From: Actinomycetes bacterium
Lineage (GTDB): Bacteria; Actinomycetota; Actinomycetes; Propionibacteriales; Nocardioidaceae
Direction of reading: 5' to 3'
Assembly (NCBI GenBank): GCA_023460975.1
Contig: JAEWOG010000084.1
Coordinates: forward strand, 1 to 16,300
DNA length: 16,300 bases
Shown: in pieces, positions 6,907-13,708 of the stretch
Position numbering within the stretch: the first letter of the stretch is position 1
How the letters are laid out: every line of letters begins with the position of its first letter
Made by a program: the position numbers and the translations under genes
The notes under the pieces: generated by a model
What the model was told of the DNA's origin: nothing
The model's database searches: none
The model's input: the letters and a program-made list of their open reading frames with translations, nothing else

Positions 6907-6936
6907 TTTCGTGGCCGCCACAGCGACCGGTACGCT
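6907..6936 (+). promoter_or_regulatory. Possible tRNA-Ser promoter
   Basis: TACGCT (6931-6936) could be a -10, with a weak TTTCGT (6907-6912) 18 bases upstream. Transcription would then begin almost at the mature 5' end of the tRNA (6944), leaving virtually no leader. The match is weak. Confidence 0.25.
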
Positions 6937-6943
6937 CCGTGGC

Positions 6944-7031
6944 GGAGGTGTCGCCTAGTGGCCTATGGCGCTCGCTTGGAAAGCGGGTTGGGTGCAAGCC
7001 CTCGGGGGTTCGAATCCCCCCATCTCCGCCA
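6944..7031 (+). tRNA. tRNA-Ser (anticodon GGA)
   Basis: This is an 88-base class II tRNA with encoded CCA (7029-7031). The acceptor arm GGAGGTG (6944-6950) pairs with CATCTCC (7021-7027), followed by discriminator G. The anticodon stem CTCGC/GCGGG holds loop TTGGAAA with anticodon GGA at 6978-6980, reading serine UCC/UCU codons. A long variable arm, typical of tRNA-Ser, follows, and the T arm contains GGGGGTTCGAATCCCCC. A strong hairpin follows 13 bases downstream. I see no partial second copy of the 3' end nearby that would mark an integrated element. Confidence 0.97.
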
Positions 7032-7043
7032 GTCGCGGAAGCG

Positions 7044-7081
7044 AATGCACAACGCCGGCCCTCGGGCCGGCGTTCTGCATT
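7044..7081. terminator. Strong, possibly bidirectional intrinsic terminator
   Basis: The arms aatgca-c-aacgccggccc (7044-7061) and gggccggcgtt-c-tgcatt (7064-7081) pair over 17 bp with a single C/C mismatch and a tight TC centre. It lies 13 bases after tRNA-Ser and about 145 bases beyond the mycP stop, between convergent transcripts. It probably ends the tRNA transcript and may stop read-through from the secretion operon. Confidence 0.8.
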
Positions 7082-7106
7082 TGCTGGCAGACCGCCGTAC
7101 CCCCGC

Positions 7107-7221
7107 TGGTTGAGCCTGTCGAAACCCCCAGGTCTCGACAAGCTCGACCAACGCGAACGGTCTCGACAAGCTCGACCAACAAACGACTCTCGACCAACGA
7201 ACGGCCCTCGACCAACGAACG
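7107..7221. repeat. Cluster of inverted and direct extragenic repeats (CTCGACCAAC core)
   Basis: TGGTTGAGCCTGTCGAAACC (7107-7126) is an imperfect inverted repeat (17 of 20) of GGTCTCGACAAGCTCGACCA (7131-7150). The latter recurs exactly at 7159-7178. Two further shortened units, CTCGACCAACGAACG, are identical at 7189-7203 and 7207-7221. The core CTCGACCAAC thus starts at 7143, 7171, 7189 and 7207 (steps 28, 18, 18). The cluster lies just beyond the mycP stop. Similar TGGTCGAGCTTGTCGA-type palindromes are scattered in intergenic DNA of high-GC actinobacteria; that recollection is not a search result. Confidence 0.85.
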
Positions 7222-7226
7222 TTGGT

Positions 7227-8444
7227 TCAGCGGCGCAGGAGTGGGCGCAGGATGAACGCGAGGGCGAGGATCGTGCCGCCCAGCAGGCCTGCCCACAGGA
7301 GTCGCAGACGCGCGGGTCCCAACAGGTCCACCTGCACCGGCGCTGGTGGCGCCGTGGCGTCTGCACTGAGTTGGCGCTCGCTGCGGTCGATCTTGCCCTC
7401 GCGGCCCGGCGAGATCGCGCGCGTGAGGGCGTCGTACGCCTGCACGGAGCCCGCCCCGGACCAGTTGTTCTCCGGGTTGCCCTGCTCGTCCACCAGACCG
7501 GATCCCTCGGCGGTGGCCATGAGGCGCGAGGAGATCTGCGCCGCATTCTCCCGCGGGAACTTCTCCCGCAGCAGCGCAACCACCCCGCTCACCTCGGCCG
7601 CGGACCACGAGGTCGCGACCTCCGACATCACGCACTTCTGGGCGTTGAGGTTGACCGACAACGCGCCGTACGTGGGAGCGGTGACGTCGGTGTCGCGGTT
7701 GGGCAGCACGTAGTCGCGCAGGTCCGCGCCCTCGGGCACGTTGGCCGAGACTGCGAGCACGCCCGGGTAGTCGGCCGGGTAGACGTTGGCGTCGCTGTTG
7801 TCGGTCCCCTTGAAGTTCGACGCCCGATCGGGGTCAGCGTTGCCCGCGGAGGCCACCACCACGATGTCGCGGGCCACCAGGTCCCGTACGGCACTCTCCA
7901 ACTGCGGGGTGGACTTGCTGACCGACAGCGAGATGTTCACGACGCCGATGTCGAGCCGGTCGGCCTGGCTGAGGACGTGCCGGATGCCGTCGGCGATCCC
8001 GAAGGCCGACACGGGAGTGCCCTCCGATGCGTCGTCCGTGGTCGCGTCGTACACGGCGACGCTGTAGATGCTGGCTCCCGGCGCGACGCCCTGCGGACCG
8101 GCGATCAGTCCCGCCGCGATGGTGCCGTGACCGGTCTGGGGCATCCCGATGCCCGGCGCGCGCCACAGACCCTTCGACGCGGCCACCCCGGGGCGCACCT
8201 CGGAGTCGATGACCGCAACCGTCACCCCACGCCCGGTCGCGACCTTCTGGGCCTCGGCGACATGCATGCGCTCGTGGGCGGGGTTCTTCTTCTCCTTGGT
8301 GTGGGCCACCAGGGGCGTGTCGACCTGGACGCCCGGGTCACACCAGGCGCCGTCCTCGGCGTGGGCGGTTCCCGGCAGGCACAGCAGCGTGGCGGTCAGG
8401 CCCACCGCAGCGGCCCCCACCGCCGCGCGAGGTCCACGTGCCAT
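7227..8444 (-). CDS. mycP: Type VII secretion-associated serine protease (mycosin)
   Basis: This 405-residue subtilase (S8) is anchored in the cytoplasmic membrane with its protease domain outside. It has a Sec signal peptide with Ala-X-Ala at 27-29 (GTAHA/ED) and a catalytic domain with Asp80 (VAVIDSEV), His106 (TGHGT), oxyanion Asn202 (ASAGN) and Ser279 (ATSWSAAEVSG). A Pro-rich stalk follows, then a membrane helix at about 379-398 ending in PLLRR. In mycobacteria mycosins stabilise the ESX membrane complex and process substrates such as EspB. The ATG at 8444 has GAGGGG at eight-base spacing; a GTG at 8450 overlaps the eccB stop but would sit two bases from that site. It is the last gene of eccD-eccB-mycP. 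The usual DTG and GTS motifs read DSE and ATS here, though all triad residues remain. Confidence 0.95.
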   Translation of the reverse strand: MARGPRAAVGAAAVGLTATLLCLPGTAHAEDGAWCDPGVQVDTPLVAHTKEKKNPAHERMHVAEAQKVATGRGVTVAVIDSEVRPGVAASKGLWRAPGIGMPQTGHGTIAAGLIAGPQGVAPGASIYSVAVYDATTDDASEGTPVSAFGIADGIRHVLSQADRLDIGVVNISLSVSKSTPQLESAVRDLVARDIVVVASAGNADPDRASNFKGTDNSDANVYPADYPGVLAVSANVPEGADLRDYVLPNRDTDVTAPTYGALSVNLNAQKCVMSEVATSWSAAEVSGVVALLREKFPRENAAQISSRLMATAEGSGLVDEQGNPENNWSGAGSVQAYDALTRAISPGREGKIDRSERQLSADATAPPAPVQVDLLGPARLRLLWAGLLGGTILALAFILRPLLRR

Positions 8445-8446
8445 CG

Positions 8447-9877
8447 TCACTGCCCCTCGCCCTCGGAGCCCTCGTCTGCGGCATCCTCGGGCACCCGGCG
8501 GGCGTCGTTGAGCGACAGCGTCACGCCGGGGTCGAAGAACTCCATCCACGTGTCCGGCACCTGGGGCGGGCTGACCTCGCCGTAGCCGATGTACTGCGGC
8601 ACCAGCGGACCGATCAGGGCGTACTTCTGCGCCTTCGAGTCCACCACGTATGCGGTGCCACCCTCCGCGCCCAGTGCGCTCGAGCCGGCGAGGACGTACG
8701 CGCCTCCCGACGGCTGCACGTACACCGACGACCGGCCCGCATCGACGCCCGTGGGGTCCGCCTCGCCGGTGGGCAGGTGGCCGAGCGACACGTACGTGGG
8801 AGCCGCCGCCGAGGTCCCCGGGTGCAGGAGGGCACACAGCGATCCGGCGGGCTTGTTCGCGGGGATCGACCGCGGCCACTCGACCGGGAAGTCCTGGCTC
8901 TGCCTGCTCACGTCGAGCCGCTCGTCGAGGTCGACGGCTGCCACGCCCACGGTGTCGTACAACGCCGCGGCGAAGGGGGTCAGTTCCATGGGTGAGGCAT
9001 CGGCGAGCAGGTACCACTTGTCCCCGGGCGCCCGCACCAGGTCGCCCACCAGGCGGCCTTGGAGCGCCGAGCCGGCCTCGGCGTACGGCACCGGCTGCCC
9101 CTTGTCCTTCAGGCCGAAGGCGGCGGCGTCCAGGTCGGGGCCGAGCTGGAAGAGATTGAGCCACGACGCGTCAACCACGGGCGCCTGCGCCGTCGCGGGG
9201 AACCCGAGCCGGTCGGCCAGGATGTCGGCCTGCACGCCGTCGCGGGGCATCGGGAAGCGGTACGACTGGACCGGAGCCCCGTCCTCCCGAGTCTGGGTGG
9301 CGATCAGCCACAGCTTGTCGTCGGAGCGTACGAGGAACGCCGCATCGGCGACCTCGGTGGCTTGGAGGTCCTCGCCGAGAGTGAGTTGGACACCGGTCGC
9401 GTCGGCGGTGCAGGCGGTCCAGTCGTCGGCGATGAGCCGGTCGGGATCCGGGAGGCTGGCCGGCGCCCGGTCGATGCCGAGGTCGGGGCCCAGCCGTACG
9501 TCACGGATGTACTTGTCGCGGACCGTGTGCGCGGTCGGGTTGGCCTGACCGAGCAACAGCTCGGCCGAGACGTAGTTGGGCACGCGCTGCAGCATCGGGT
9601 CTTCTCCACCGCGCAGGACGACGTACTGCTCACCGGTGTCCTTGGAGATGACGAAGCTGCCCTCGTCGAGCCAGCCTGCCGGAGGGCGTCCGAGCAGGAA
9701 GCCCGCGATCGCGGCGCCCGCGAGGAGCAGGACCGAGAGGGCGACACCGCCGATGAGGACGCGGCCGGGCTTGACCGGCTCCACCTCGCGGCCGCCGGGG
9801 GCGCCGCTGACGAAGGCGGTGACCAGACGGCGGCGGCTGAAGGCATGCGCCTCGACCAGATCCTTCTTGGTTGCCAT
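8447..9877 (-). CDS. eccB: Type VII secretion protein EccB
   Basis: This 476-residue core component of the ESX membrane complex has a short cytoplasmic N terminus (MATKKDLVEAHAFSRRRLVTAF, characteristic of EccB). One membrane helix at about 40-62 is followed by a large extracytoplasmic domain. That domain contains GIDRAPASLPDPDRLIADDWTAC and a second cysteine in GSLCALLHPG (Cys156 and Cys348), the pair that forms a disulfide in known EccB structures. In mycobacteria EccB dimerises outside the membrane and interacts with MycP. The ATG at 9877 was chosen because the conserved N terminus begins there; the ORF extends 13 codons further into eccD. It starts four bases after the eccD stop and ends two bases before mycP, so the three genes form an operon with likely translational coupling. 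Confidence 0.95.
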   Translation of the reverse strand: MATKKDLVEAHAFSRRRLVTAFVSGAPGGREVEPVKPGRVLIGGVALSVLLLAGAAIAGFLLGRPPAGWLDEGSFVISKDTGEQYVVLRGGEDPMLQRVPNYVSAELLLGQANPTAHTVRDKYIRDVRLGPDLGIDRAPASLPDPDRLIADDWTACTADATGVQLTLGEDLQATEVADAAFLVRSDDKLWLIATQTREDGAPVQSYRFPMPRDGVQADILADRLGFPATAQAPVVDASWLNLFQLGPDLDAAAFGLKDKGQPVPYAEAGSALQGRLVGDLVRAPGDKWYLLADASPMELTPFAAALYDTVGVAAVDLDERLDVSRQSQDFPVEWPRSIPANKPAGSLCALLHPGTSAAAPTYVSLGHLPTGEADPTGVDAGRSSVYVQPSGGAYVLAGSSALGAEGGTAYVVDSKAQKYALIGPLVPQYIGYGEVSPPQVPDTWMEFFDPGVTLSLNDARRVPEDAADEGSEGEGQ

Positions 9878-9881
9878 CGCG

Positions 9882-11240
9882 TCAGCCCGCCACCTTGTCG
9901 AAGAGGCCGGAGGCAACCACCATCAGCGGGAGCAGGCTCACCAGCGTCGCCGTCTCCACCACGTCGCCCACTCGACCACGCCGCACTGACGGGGAGCCGG
10001 GCACCAGCGTGATGAGGAGCAGTACGGCGCCGACCAGGGCCAGCGCCACGGCCGCTCCGGCACGCCACTCGTCGTGCAGCAGCAGCATCGCCAGGGCCGT
10101 GGCCACCAGCGCGGAGATGCCGGACACCAGCCCAGCCAGCACCTCGGTCCCGGTGCGGTACTGGCGGGTGCGGAACATGACGGCCAGCGCGCAGACCACG
10201 GCGAGCGCCGTGCCGGTGACGCCGCGCGAGACCGCAAAGGGCGCGAAGATCACCAGGAAGGTGCCGACGGTGATCGACACCGCGAGCAGGATCTCGTGGG
10301 CGATACGCGCGTCGCTGCCGACCTTGGCCGCGTCGATGTCGGCAGGATCCGCCGTGATGTCGTGGAGGGAGTAGAGCTGTTCGACCTTGGTGCTGGTCAC
10401 CCCGAGCGCCAGCCACGGGAAGATGCTTCCCGCAAGCACCACGAGGGCCATCAGCACCGTGAACAGCATCGAGGGGTCCCAGTCGAACAACTCGATCAGG
10501 ACACCGGAGAGCAGGAGCAGGGCGCCGACCACGACAGGCGGCAGCAGGAGGGCGCGGCCGTCGCCGAGGCCCATCACGGCCACCAGGCCCACAGCCATCA
10601 CCGCGGCGCCTGCGCATGCCAGGGGCCAGCCGAAGGCCCCGGCCGAGCCCACAGGGCCGAGCGAGAGACCGGCCACGAGGGCGTACCCGGAGCCGACGAC
10701 GGAGACCGCGACCCCCGCCTCGGGCTCGGACTGCACCCGCGCCAGCACGACCCCGCTGATCACCAGCAGGCTCGCGATCACTGCCGCGGCGACGCCGGCG
10801 ATGAGGGTGTCGCCCTGGAGGAAGAGGGCCAGCGCGCCCAGCAGGAGCAGGAGGCTCGCGGCTGCCAGGGCCGTACGCCTGCCCGTCGCCGGCGACCACG
10901 GCCGCAGCTCGTTCTCGACGACGTCGGCCATCGCCTCAACGACGTCGTCGTAGACCCGAGGCGCCTGGTCGTCGATGCCGGCGGTGACCGTGAGCAGGCC
11001 GCCATCCTCGATCCCCTGGATGGTCAGGCCCGCGTCGTTGGCGAGCCGGCGCCCGTCCTGGGTGACGACCTTGTAGCCGCCGTAGACGGTCGCGGCATCG
11101 AGGAGCCCCACCGATCGCGCCAGCTCGGGAACGAGCTCGGCCACGGGCACCGAACCCGGGAGGACGAGATCGACGCGTCGGGATCCCGAAGCGACGGTCA
11201 CCCGGACCAGGCCCGATCCGACCGAGGACGCCTGACTCAT
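9882..11240 (-). CDS. eccD: Type VII secretion integral membrane protein EccD (copy 1)
   Basis: This is a 452-residue channel-type subunit. The N-terminal ubiquitin-like domain (about 11-87, LVRVTVASGSRRVDLVLPG ... GGLLTVTAG) is followed by an acidic linker helix. Eleven hydrophobic segments run from about residue 122 to the C terminus, with a longer cytoplasmic stretch (VEQLYSLHDITADPADIDAA) between the sixth and seventh. This is the EccD layout; in mycobacterial ESX-3/ESX-5 structures, EccD dimers enclose a lipid-filled vestibule next to EccC. The ATG at 11240 has GGGGGAG seven bases upstream. It is the first gene of eccD-eccB-mycP and is separated from the esx pair by 205 bases with a terminator hairpin. 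A second, divergent EccD-type protein is encoded at 12211-13581. Confidence 0.93.
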   Translation of the reverse strand: MSQASSVGSGLVRVTVASGSRRVDLVLPGSVPVAELVPELARSVGLLDAATVYGGYKVVTQDGRRLANDAGLTIQGIEDGGLLTVTAGIDDQAPRVYDDVVEAMADVVENELRPWSPATGRRTALAAASLLLLLGALALFLQGDTLIAGVAAAVIASLLVISGVVLARVQSEPEAGVAVSVVGSGYALVAGLSLGPVGSAGAFGWPLACAGAAVMAVGLVAVMGLGDGRALLLPPVVVGALLLLSGVLIELFDWDPSMLFTVLMALVVLAGSIFPWLALGVTSTKVEQLYSLHDITADPADIDAAKVGSDARIAHEILLAVSITVGTFLVIFAPFAVSRGVTGTALAVVCALAVMFRTRQYRTGTEVLAGLVSGISALVATALAMLLLHDEWRAGAAVALALVGAVLLLITLVPGSPSVRRGRVGDVVETATLVSLLPLMVVASGLFDKVAG

Positions 11241-11259
11241 GGATGCACTCCCCCAGATT

Positions 11260-11288
11260 GTTCGTGGTGCGTCACGTGTTCGTGGTGC
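11260..11288. repeat. Direct repeat GTTCGTGGTGC upstream of eccD
   Basis: The 11-mer GTTCGTGGTGC occurs exactly at 11260-11270 and 11278-11288 (18-base period), with the palindrome CACGTG at 11273-11278 between. It lies 20-48 bases upstream of the eccD start codon, in its probable leader or promoter. It may be a regulator site; no regulator is identifiable. Confidence 0.45.
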
Positions 11289-11395
11289 CGTGCCCGCTCA
11301 GGGACGACCGACGGGTGCAGCCTAGGCGACAACGCCCCGCCCGGACCGCAACGAAGTGGCAACGGGTGCCGTACGACCCTCGTGCCGAGACACGG

Positions 11396-11434
11396 CAAGG
11401 GCCGACTGCCCCTCCCCGGGACAGTCGGCCCTTG
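11396..11434 (-). terminator. Terminator hairpin after the WXG100 gene pair
   Basis: A perfect 13-bp stem, caagggccgactg (11396-11408) with cagtcggcccttg (11422-11434), encloses a 13-base loop and can extend with cggc/gccg across a small bulge. It starts 12 bases beyond the stop of the 98-residue WXG100 gene. There is no T-run, as is common for actinobacterial terminators. It probably separates the esx transcript from eccD-eccB-mycP or protects its 3' end. Confidence 0.7.
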
Positions 11435-11445
11435 TGCCGATGTGG

Positions 11446-11742
11446 TCAGCCGCCGAAGCGACCGGCGCCACGCTTGTCAGCGTTCATGTACTCCGCGTTG
11501 GAGTCCGTGATGCCCTTCGAAGCGTCGTTGAGCAGGAGGATCATCGAGTCGATGGCCGCGTCCCACTGCTTCTTGGCCTCGTCGTAGGCGGCCTTCGCCG
11601 AACCGGTCCAGTCGCTGGCCAGCGGCTTCAGCTCGTCGGCGAGCGTGTCGAGGCGGTTGCGGATGGAGGTGGCAGCGTTCATGACGTCCGCGGCACCGGT
11701 GTCGAGGGCGCCGTGCTGGACCTTGATTCCGTCAAAGCTCAT
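11446..11742 (-). CDS. WXG100 family type VII secretion effector (with YxxxD signal)
   Basis: This 98-residue helical-hairpin protein of the EsxA/EsxB (ESAT-6/CFP-10) family has the WXG turn at Trp45-Thr46-Gly47, between two amphipathic helices (about 14-42 and 48-78). The C-terminal tail carries YMNAD at 85-89, matching the YxxxD/E secretion signal that EccC recognises on the CFP-10-type partner. By that mark it is the CFP-10/EsxB-like member of the pair, although sequence order alone does not fix the name. The ATG at 11742 has AGGGAG eight bases upstream. It lies 26 bases after the other WXG100 gene, so the two are cotranscribed and probably form a 1:1 heterodimer exported by this locus. 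A 13-bp hairpin follows. Confidence 0.95.
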   Translation of the reverse strand: MSFDGIKVQHGALDTGAADVMNAATSIRNRLDTLADELKPLASDWTGSAKAAYDEAKKQWDAAIDSMILLLNDASKGITDSNAEYMNADKRGAGRFGG

Positions 11743-11768
11743 TGTTCTGTCTCCCTAGAAAGTCGTGG

Positions 11769-12077
11769 TCAGCCGAGGCGGTTCAGCAGGTTGACGTTGT
11801 TGGCGGACTGGGCCTCATCGGTCGAGACGTTGTCCTTGTCCGTGGCCTCGAGGGACTCGCGCAGCATGTCGAGCGCGCTGAGGATCTGGCGCTGCTTGTC
11901 CTGCCAGGCAGTCATCAGGTTGTTGAACGCCGAGGCGCCCTGGCCGCCCCAGCCGGCCATCAGCTGGGAAACCTCGCCGGTCAGCTTCTGGCAACGGCTG
12001 TTGACGTCACCGTGGGCCTCGCTCACGCGGGTCGCCGCGCTCTTGAGGGCCTGCTCTGTCTGGAACATCTCGCTCAT
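11769..12077 (-). CDS. WXG100 family type VII secretion protein (partner)
   Basis: This 102-residue WXG100 protein has its turn motif at Trp43-Gly44-Gly45 and predicted helices on both sides (SEMFQTEQALKSAATRVSEA; ASAFNNLMTAWQDKQRQILSALDMLRESL). The tail is Asn/Asp-rich without a YxxxD motif, so it would rely on its partner for recognition by EccC. A single Cys29 is present, unusual for a small secreted protein of this class. The ATG at 12077 has GGAAGGA six bases upstream; the long open frame to 12563 overlaps the second eccD in another frame and was not used. It is the first gene of the esx pair, with a 133-base upstream gap holding a possible ECF-type promoter. Confidence 0.95.
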   Translation of the reverse strand: MSEMFQTEQALKSAATRVSEAHGDVNSRCQKLTGEVSQLMAGWGGQGASAFNNLMTAWQDKQRQILSALDMLRESLEATDKDNVSTDEAQSANNVNLLNRLG

Positions 12078-12114
12078 GGTTGATCCTTCCCCCTCGGCGG
12101 TTACCAACCGAGTA

Positions 12115-12139
12115 GACGAATGACGTGTGTGGAACTTCC
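12115..12139 (-). promoter_or_regulatory. Possible ECF-sigma-type promoter of the esx pair
   Basis: On the minus strand GGAAGT (12134-12139) and CGTC (12115-12118, in CGTCTACT) are spaced 15 bases. This resembles the GGAAC/CGTC pattern of promoters read by extracytoplasmic-function sigma factors. The predicted start lies about 30 bases before the ATG at 12077. The motif is short, and the -35 has T where ECF sites usually have C, so support is modest. Confidence 0.35.
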
Positions 12140-12210
12140 GAATCACTCGGGGAGACGTCCCGACCCCCCGCGCTGAGAGTGATGTACCCGGCGATTTCGG
12201 GCCTAAACCA

Positions 12211-13581
12211 TCAACTCGTGATTTCCCAAAGAATCCGGAACACGCCGCTCGCGACCACCCCTGATGCCAGCGCGAATGCACCCGCCATCGACTCGGCCAC
12301 CTCGGCGCGACGCGCCCACCAGACCGAGCGCCACCCACGTCCGGTGGCCACCGCGGCGAGGACGAGGATCGCGCCCAACGCCACGGCCACCCCGACCACC
12401 ACGCCGGGCAGCGGGATGACGTCAAGTGCCACGAAATGCATCGCGAGGAAGAACCAGCACGCCAGCCCCGCCACCCGCAGCAACAGCCGCGCCCGGGCAT
12501 GGCGGTAGGAACGCGCCGCGAGCAGGACCGCGGCTCCGGTGAAGAAGGTGAGGCAGCGCGCACCGATCCGGTCCAAGGACAGGTCCGCCTCCGCCAGCAG
12601 CAGCGGCGACGCCAGCGTGCAGACCACCGCGACCGCGGCCGCGCCGGCGCTGACCGTACGCGACGCGCTGGCGACCAGCTGGTCCATCGCGGCAGCCGCG
12701 ACGACGATCCGCCCCCGCTTGCCTTTGCCCTCCCGGCTGTCGCGCGCCGACCACGCGGTGACGGCGAGCCGGTCGAGGTCCAACAACGCCTCGTCGGGCA
12801 CGTTCACCGCCAGCGACGGGACGAACCGTGCCGCCAGCATCGCCAGCACCAGCAGCAGCGCCCACACGGCCTGGCCGTGCCAGCCCAGCACCGCGCTGGT
12901 CGAGCACACGACGGCGATCGCCAACCCGGCCGTGATCCACACCGTGAGCGCCTCGTCGGCGCGCTCCGCCAACGCACGCCCGATGGCGGCCACCGTCGCC
13001 GCGCTGATCGCGCAGACGGCCACGATCGTGGGCAGCAGGTGCAGGCCGGGCTGGTAGACGGCCGCGAAACCCGCAGCCGCCGCAAACCCGGGGGCCGCGA
13101 CCACACGTTGCGCGTGGTGTCGACCGATCGGCAGGCACGCGAGCAGCGCGCACGCCAGCAACATCCCGACGACGACCGTACGACGCCCCTCGTCCCCGGC
13201 CTGGGCGGCGTACCACGCCGCAAGTCCCGCCACGGCGACGCCACACGCGGCCACGAAACCGGCCAACGCCGGCGAGTCGGGCAGTCCCCGCACCACATCA
13301 CGCAGGCGGGCGCTGCTGGGGCGGTGGACCCCGGTGGCGGCCACCATCAACGCGCCGGGCCTCACCCCCAACTCGGACAGGCTCCTGCCTGCCGGGAGGA
13401 GGTCGCCGGTGGCCGTCTGCAGCAGGGGAACCCCCGCCACGCCGGCCTCCGTGGCGTAGACCCGCGCGACGTCGACCGACGTCGCAGCCACCGGTACGAC
13501 GAGGTCGAGCACGCCCACCGGGCCGTGCACGCTGATGGCAATCGTCTCGCCCGCGCCGGACTGCGCTGCCCCCTGCGACAT
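12211..13581 (-). CDS. Second EccD-like type VII secretion membrane protein
   Basis: This 456-residue membrane protein has the EccD architecture: a ubiquitin-like N-terminal domain (about 12-82, ETIAISVHGPVGVLDLVVP ... LGVRPGALMVAATG), a short basic linker (RPSSARLRDVVRGL), and 11 hydrophobic segments from about residue 106 to the end. It differs clearly from the other EccD at 9882-11240, with a shorter linker and no obvious sequence identity beyond the fold pattern. The ATG at 13581 has GGAGG seven bases upstream; an earlier ATG at 13662 lies in the divergent promoter region and is unsupported. It is divergent from eccC across 127 bases and precedes the esx pair by 133 bases. It may form an EccD heterodimer with the other copy or serve a specialised pore. 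EccE, which has two membrane helices, does not fit. Confidence 0.82.
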   Translation of the reverse strand: MSQGAAQSGAGETIAISVHGPVGVLDLVVPVAATSVDVARVYATEAGVAGVPLLQTATGDLLPAGRSLSELGVRPGALMVAATGVHRPSSARLRDVVRGLPDSPALAGFVAACGVAVAGLAAWYAAQAGDEGRRTVVVGMLLACALLACLPIGRHHAQRVVAAPGFAAAAGFAAVYQPGLHLLPTIVAVCAISAATVAAIGRALAERADEALTVWITAGLAIAVVCSTSAVLGWHGQAVWALLLVLAMLAARFVPSLAVNVPDEALLDLDRLAVTAWSARDSREGKGKRGRIVVAAAAMDQLVASASRTVSAGAAAVAVVCTLASPLLLAEADLSLDRIGARCLTFFTGAAVLLAARSYRHARARLLLRVAGLACWFFLAMHFVALDVIPLPGVVVGVAVALGAILVLAAVATGRGWRSVWWARRAEVAESMAGAFALASGVVASGVFRILWEITS

Positions 13582-13610
13582 GACTCCCCCTCCCGCGATC
13601 GGGTACGCCA

Positions 13611-13669
13611 GTGGTCCGATGACCACACGCTGCGTCAGGGTAGTCGCACGTGGTCGGGCCACCTATCAT
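13611..13669. promoter_or_regulatory. Divergent eccD2/eccC control region with GTGGTC repeats
   Basis: A perfect 6-bp inverted repeat GTGGTC-CGAT-GACCAC lies at 13611-13626, and GTGGTC recurs at 13650-13655. On the plus strand a -10-like TATCAT (13664-13669) lies about 40 bases before the eccC GTG, without a good -35. Because the 127-base gap serves both genes, one regulator here could control both. Operator function is an inference from symmetry and position. Confidence 0.35.
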
Positions 13670-13708
13670 CATCGCGACCTGCGACGTCACCTGCGAGGGG
13701 GAAACTCG

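Noticed and set aside
7107..7221. CRISPR array
   Set aside because: Units have uneven spacing (28, 18, 18) with no unique 30-40 base spacers and no cas genes.
6944..7226. tRNA-Ser as the integration site of a genomic island carrying the secretion genes
   Set aside because: No integrase, no second copy of the tRNA 3' end in the window, and base composition of the secretion genes matches the neighbours by eye.
8445..9164. Upstream extension of the mycosin frame over eccB
   Set aside because: Low-complexity shadow of eccB; the ATG at 8444 begins a clear signal peptide with a well-spaced ribosome site.
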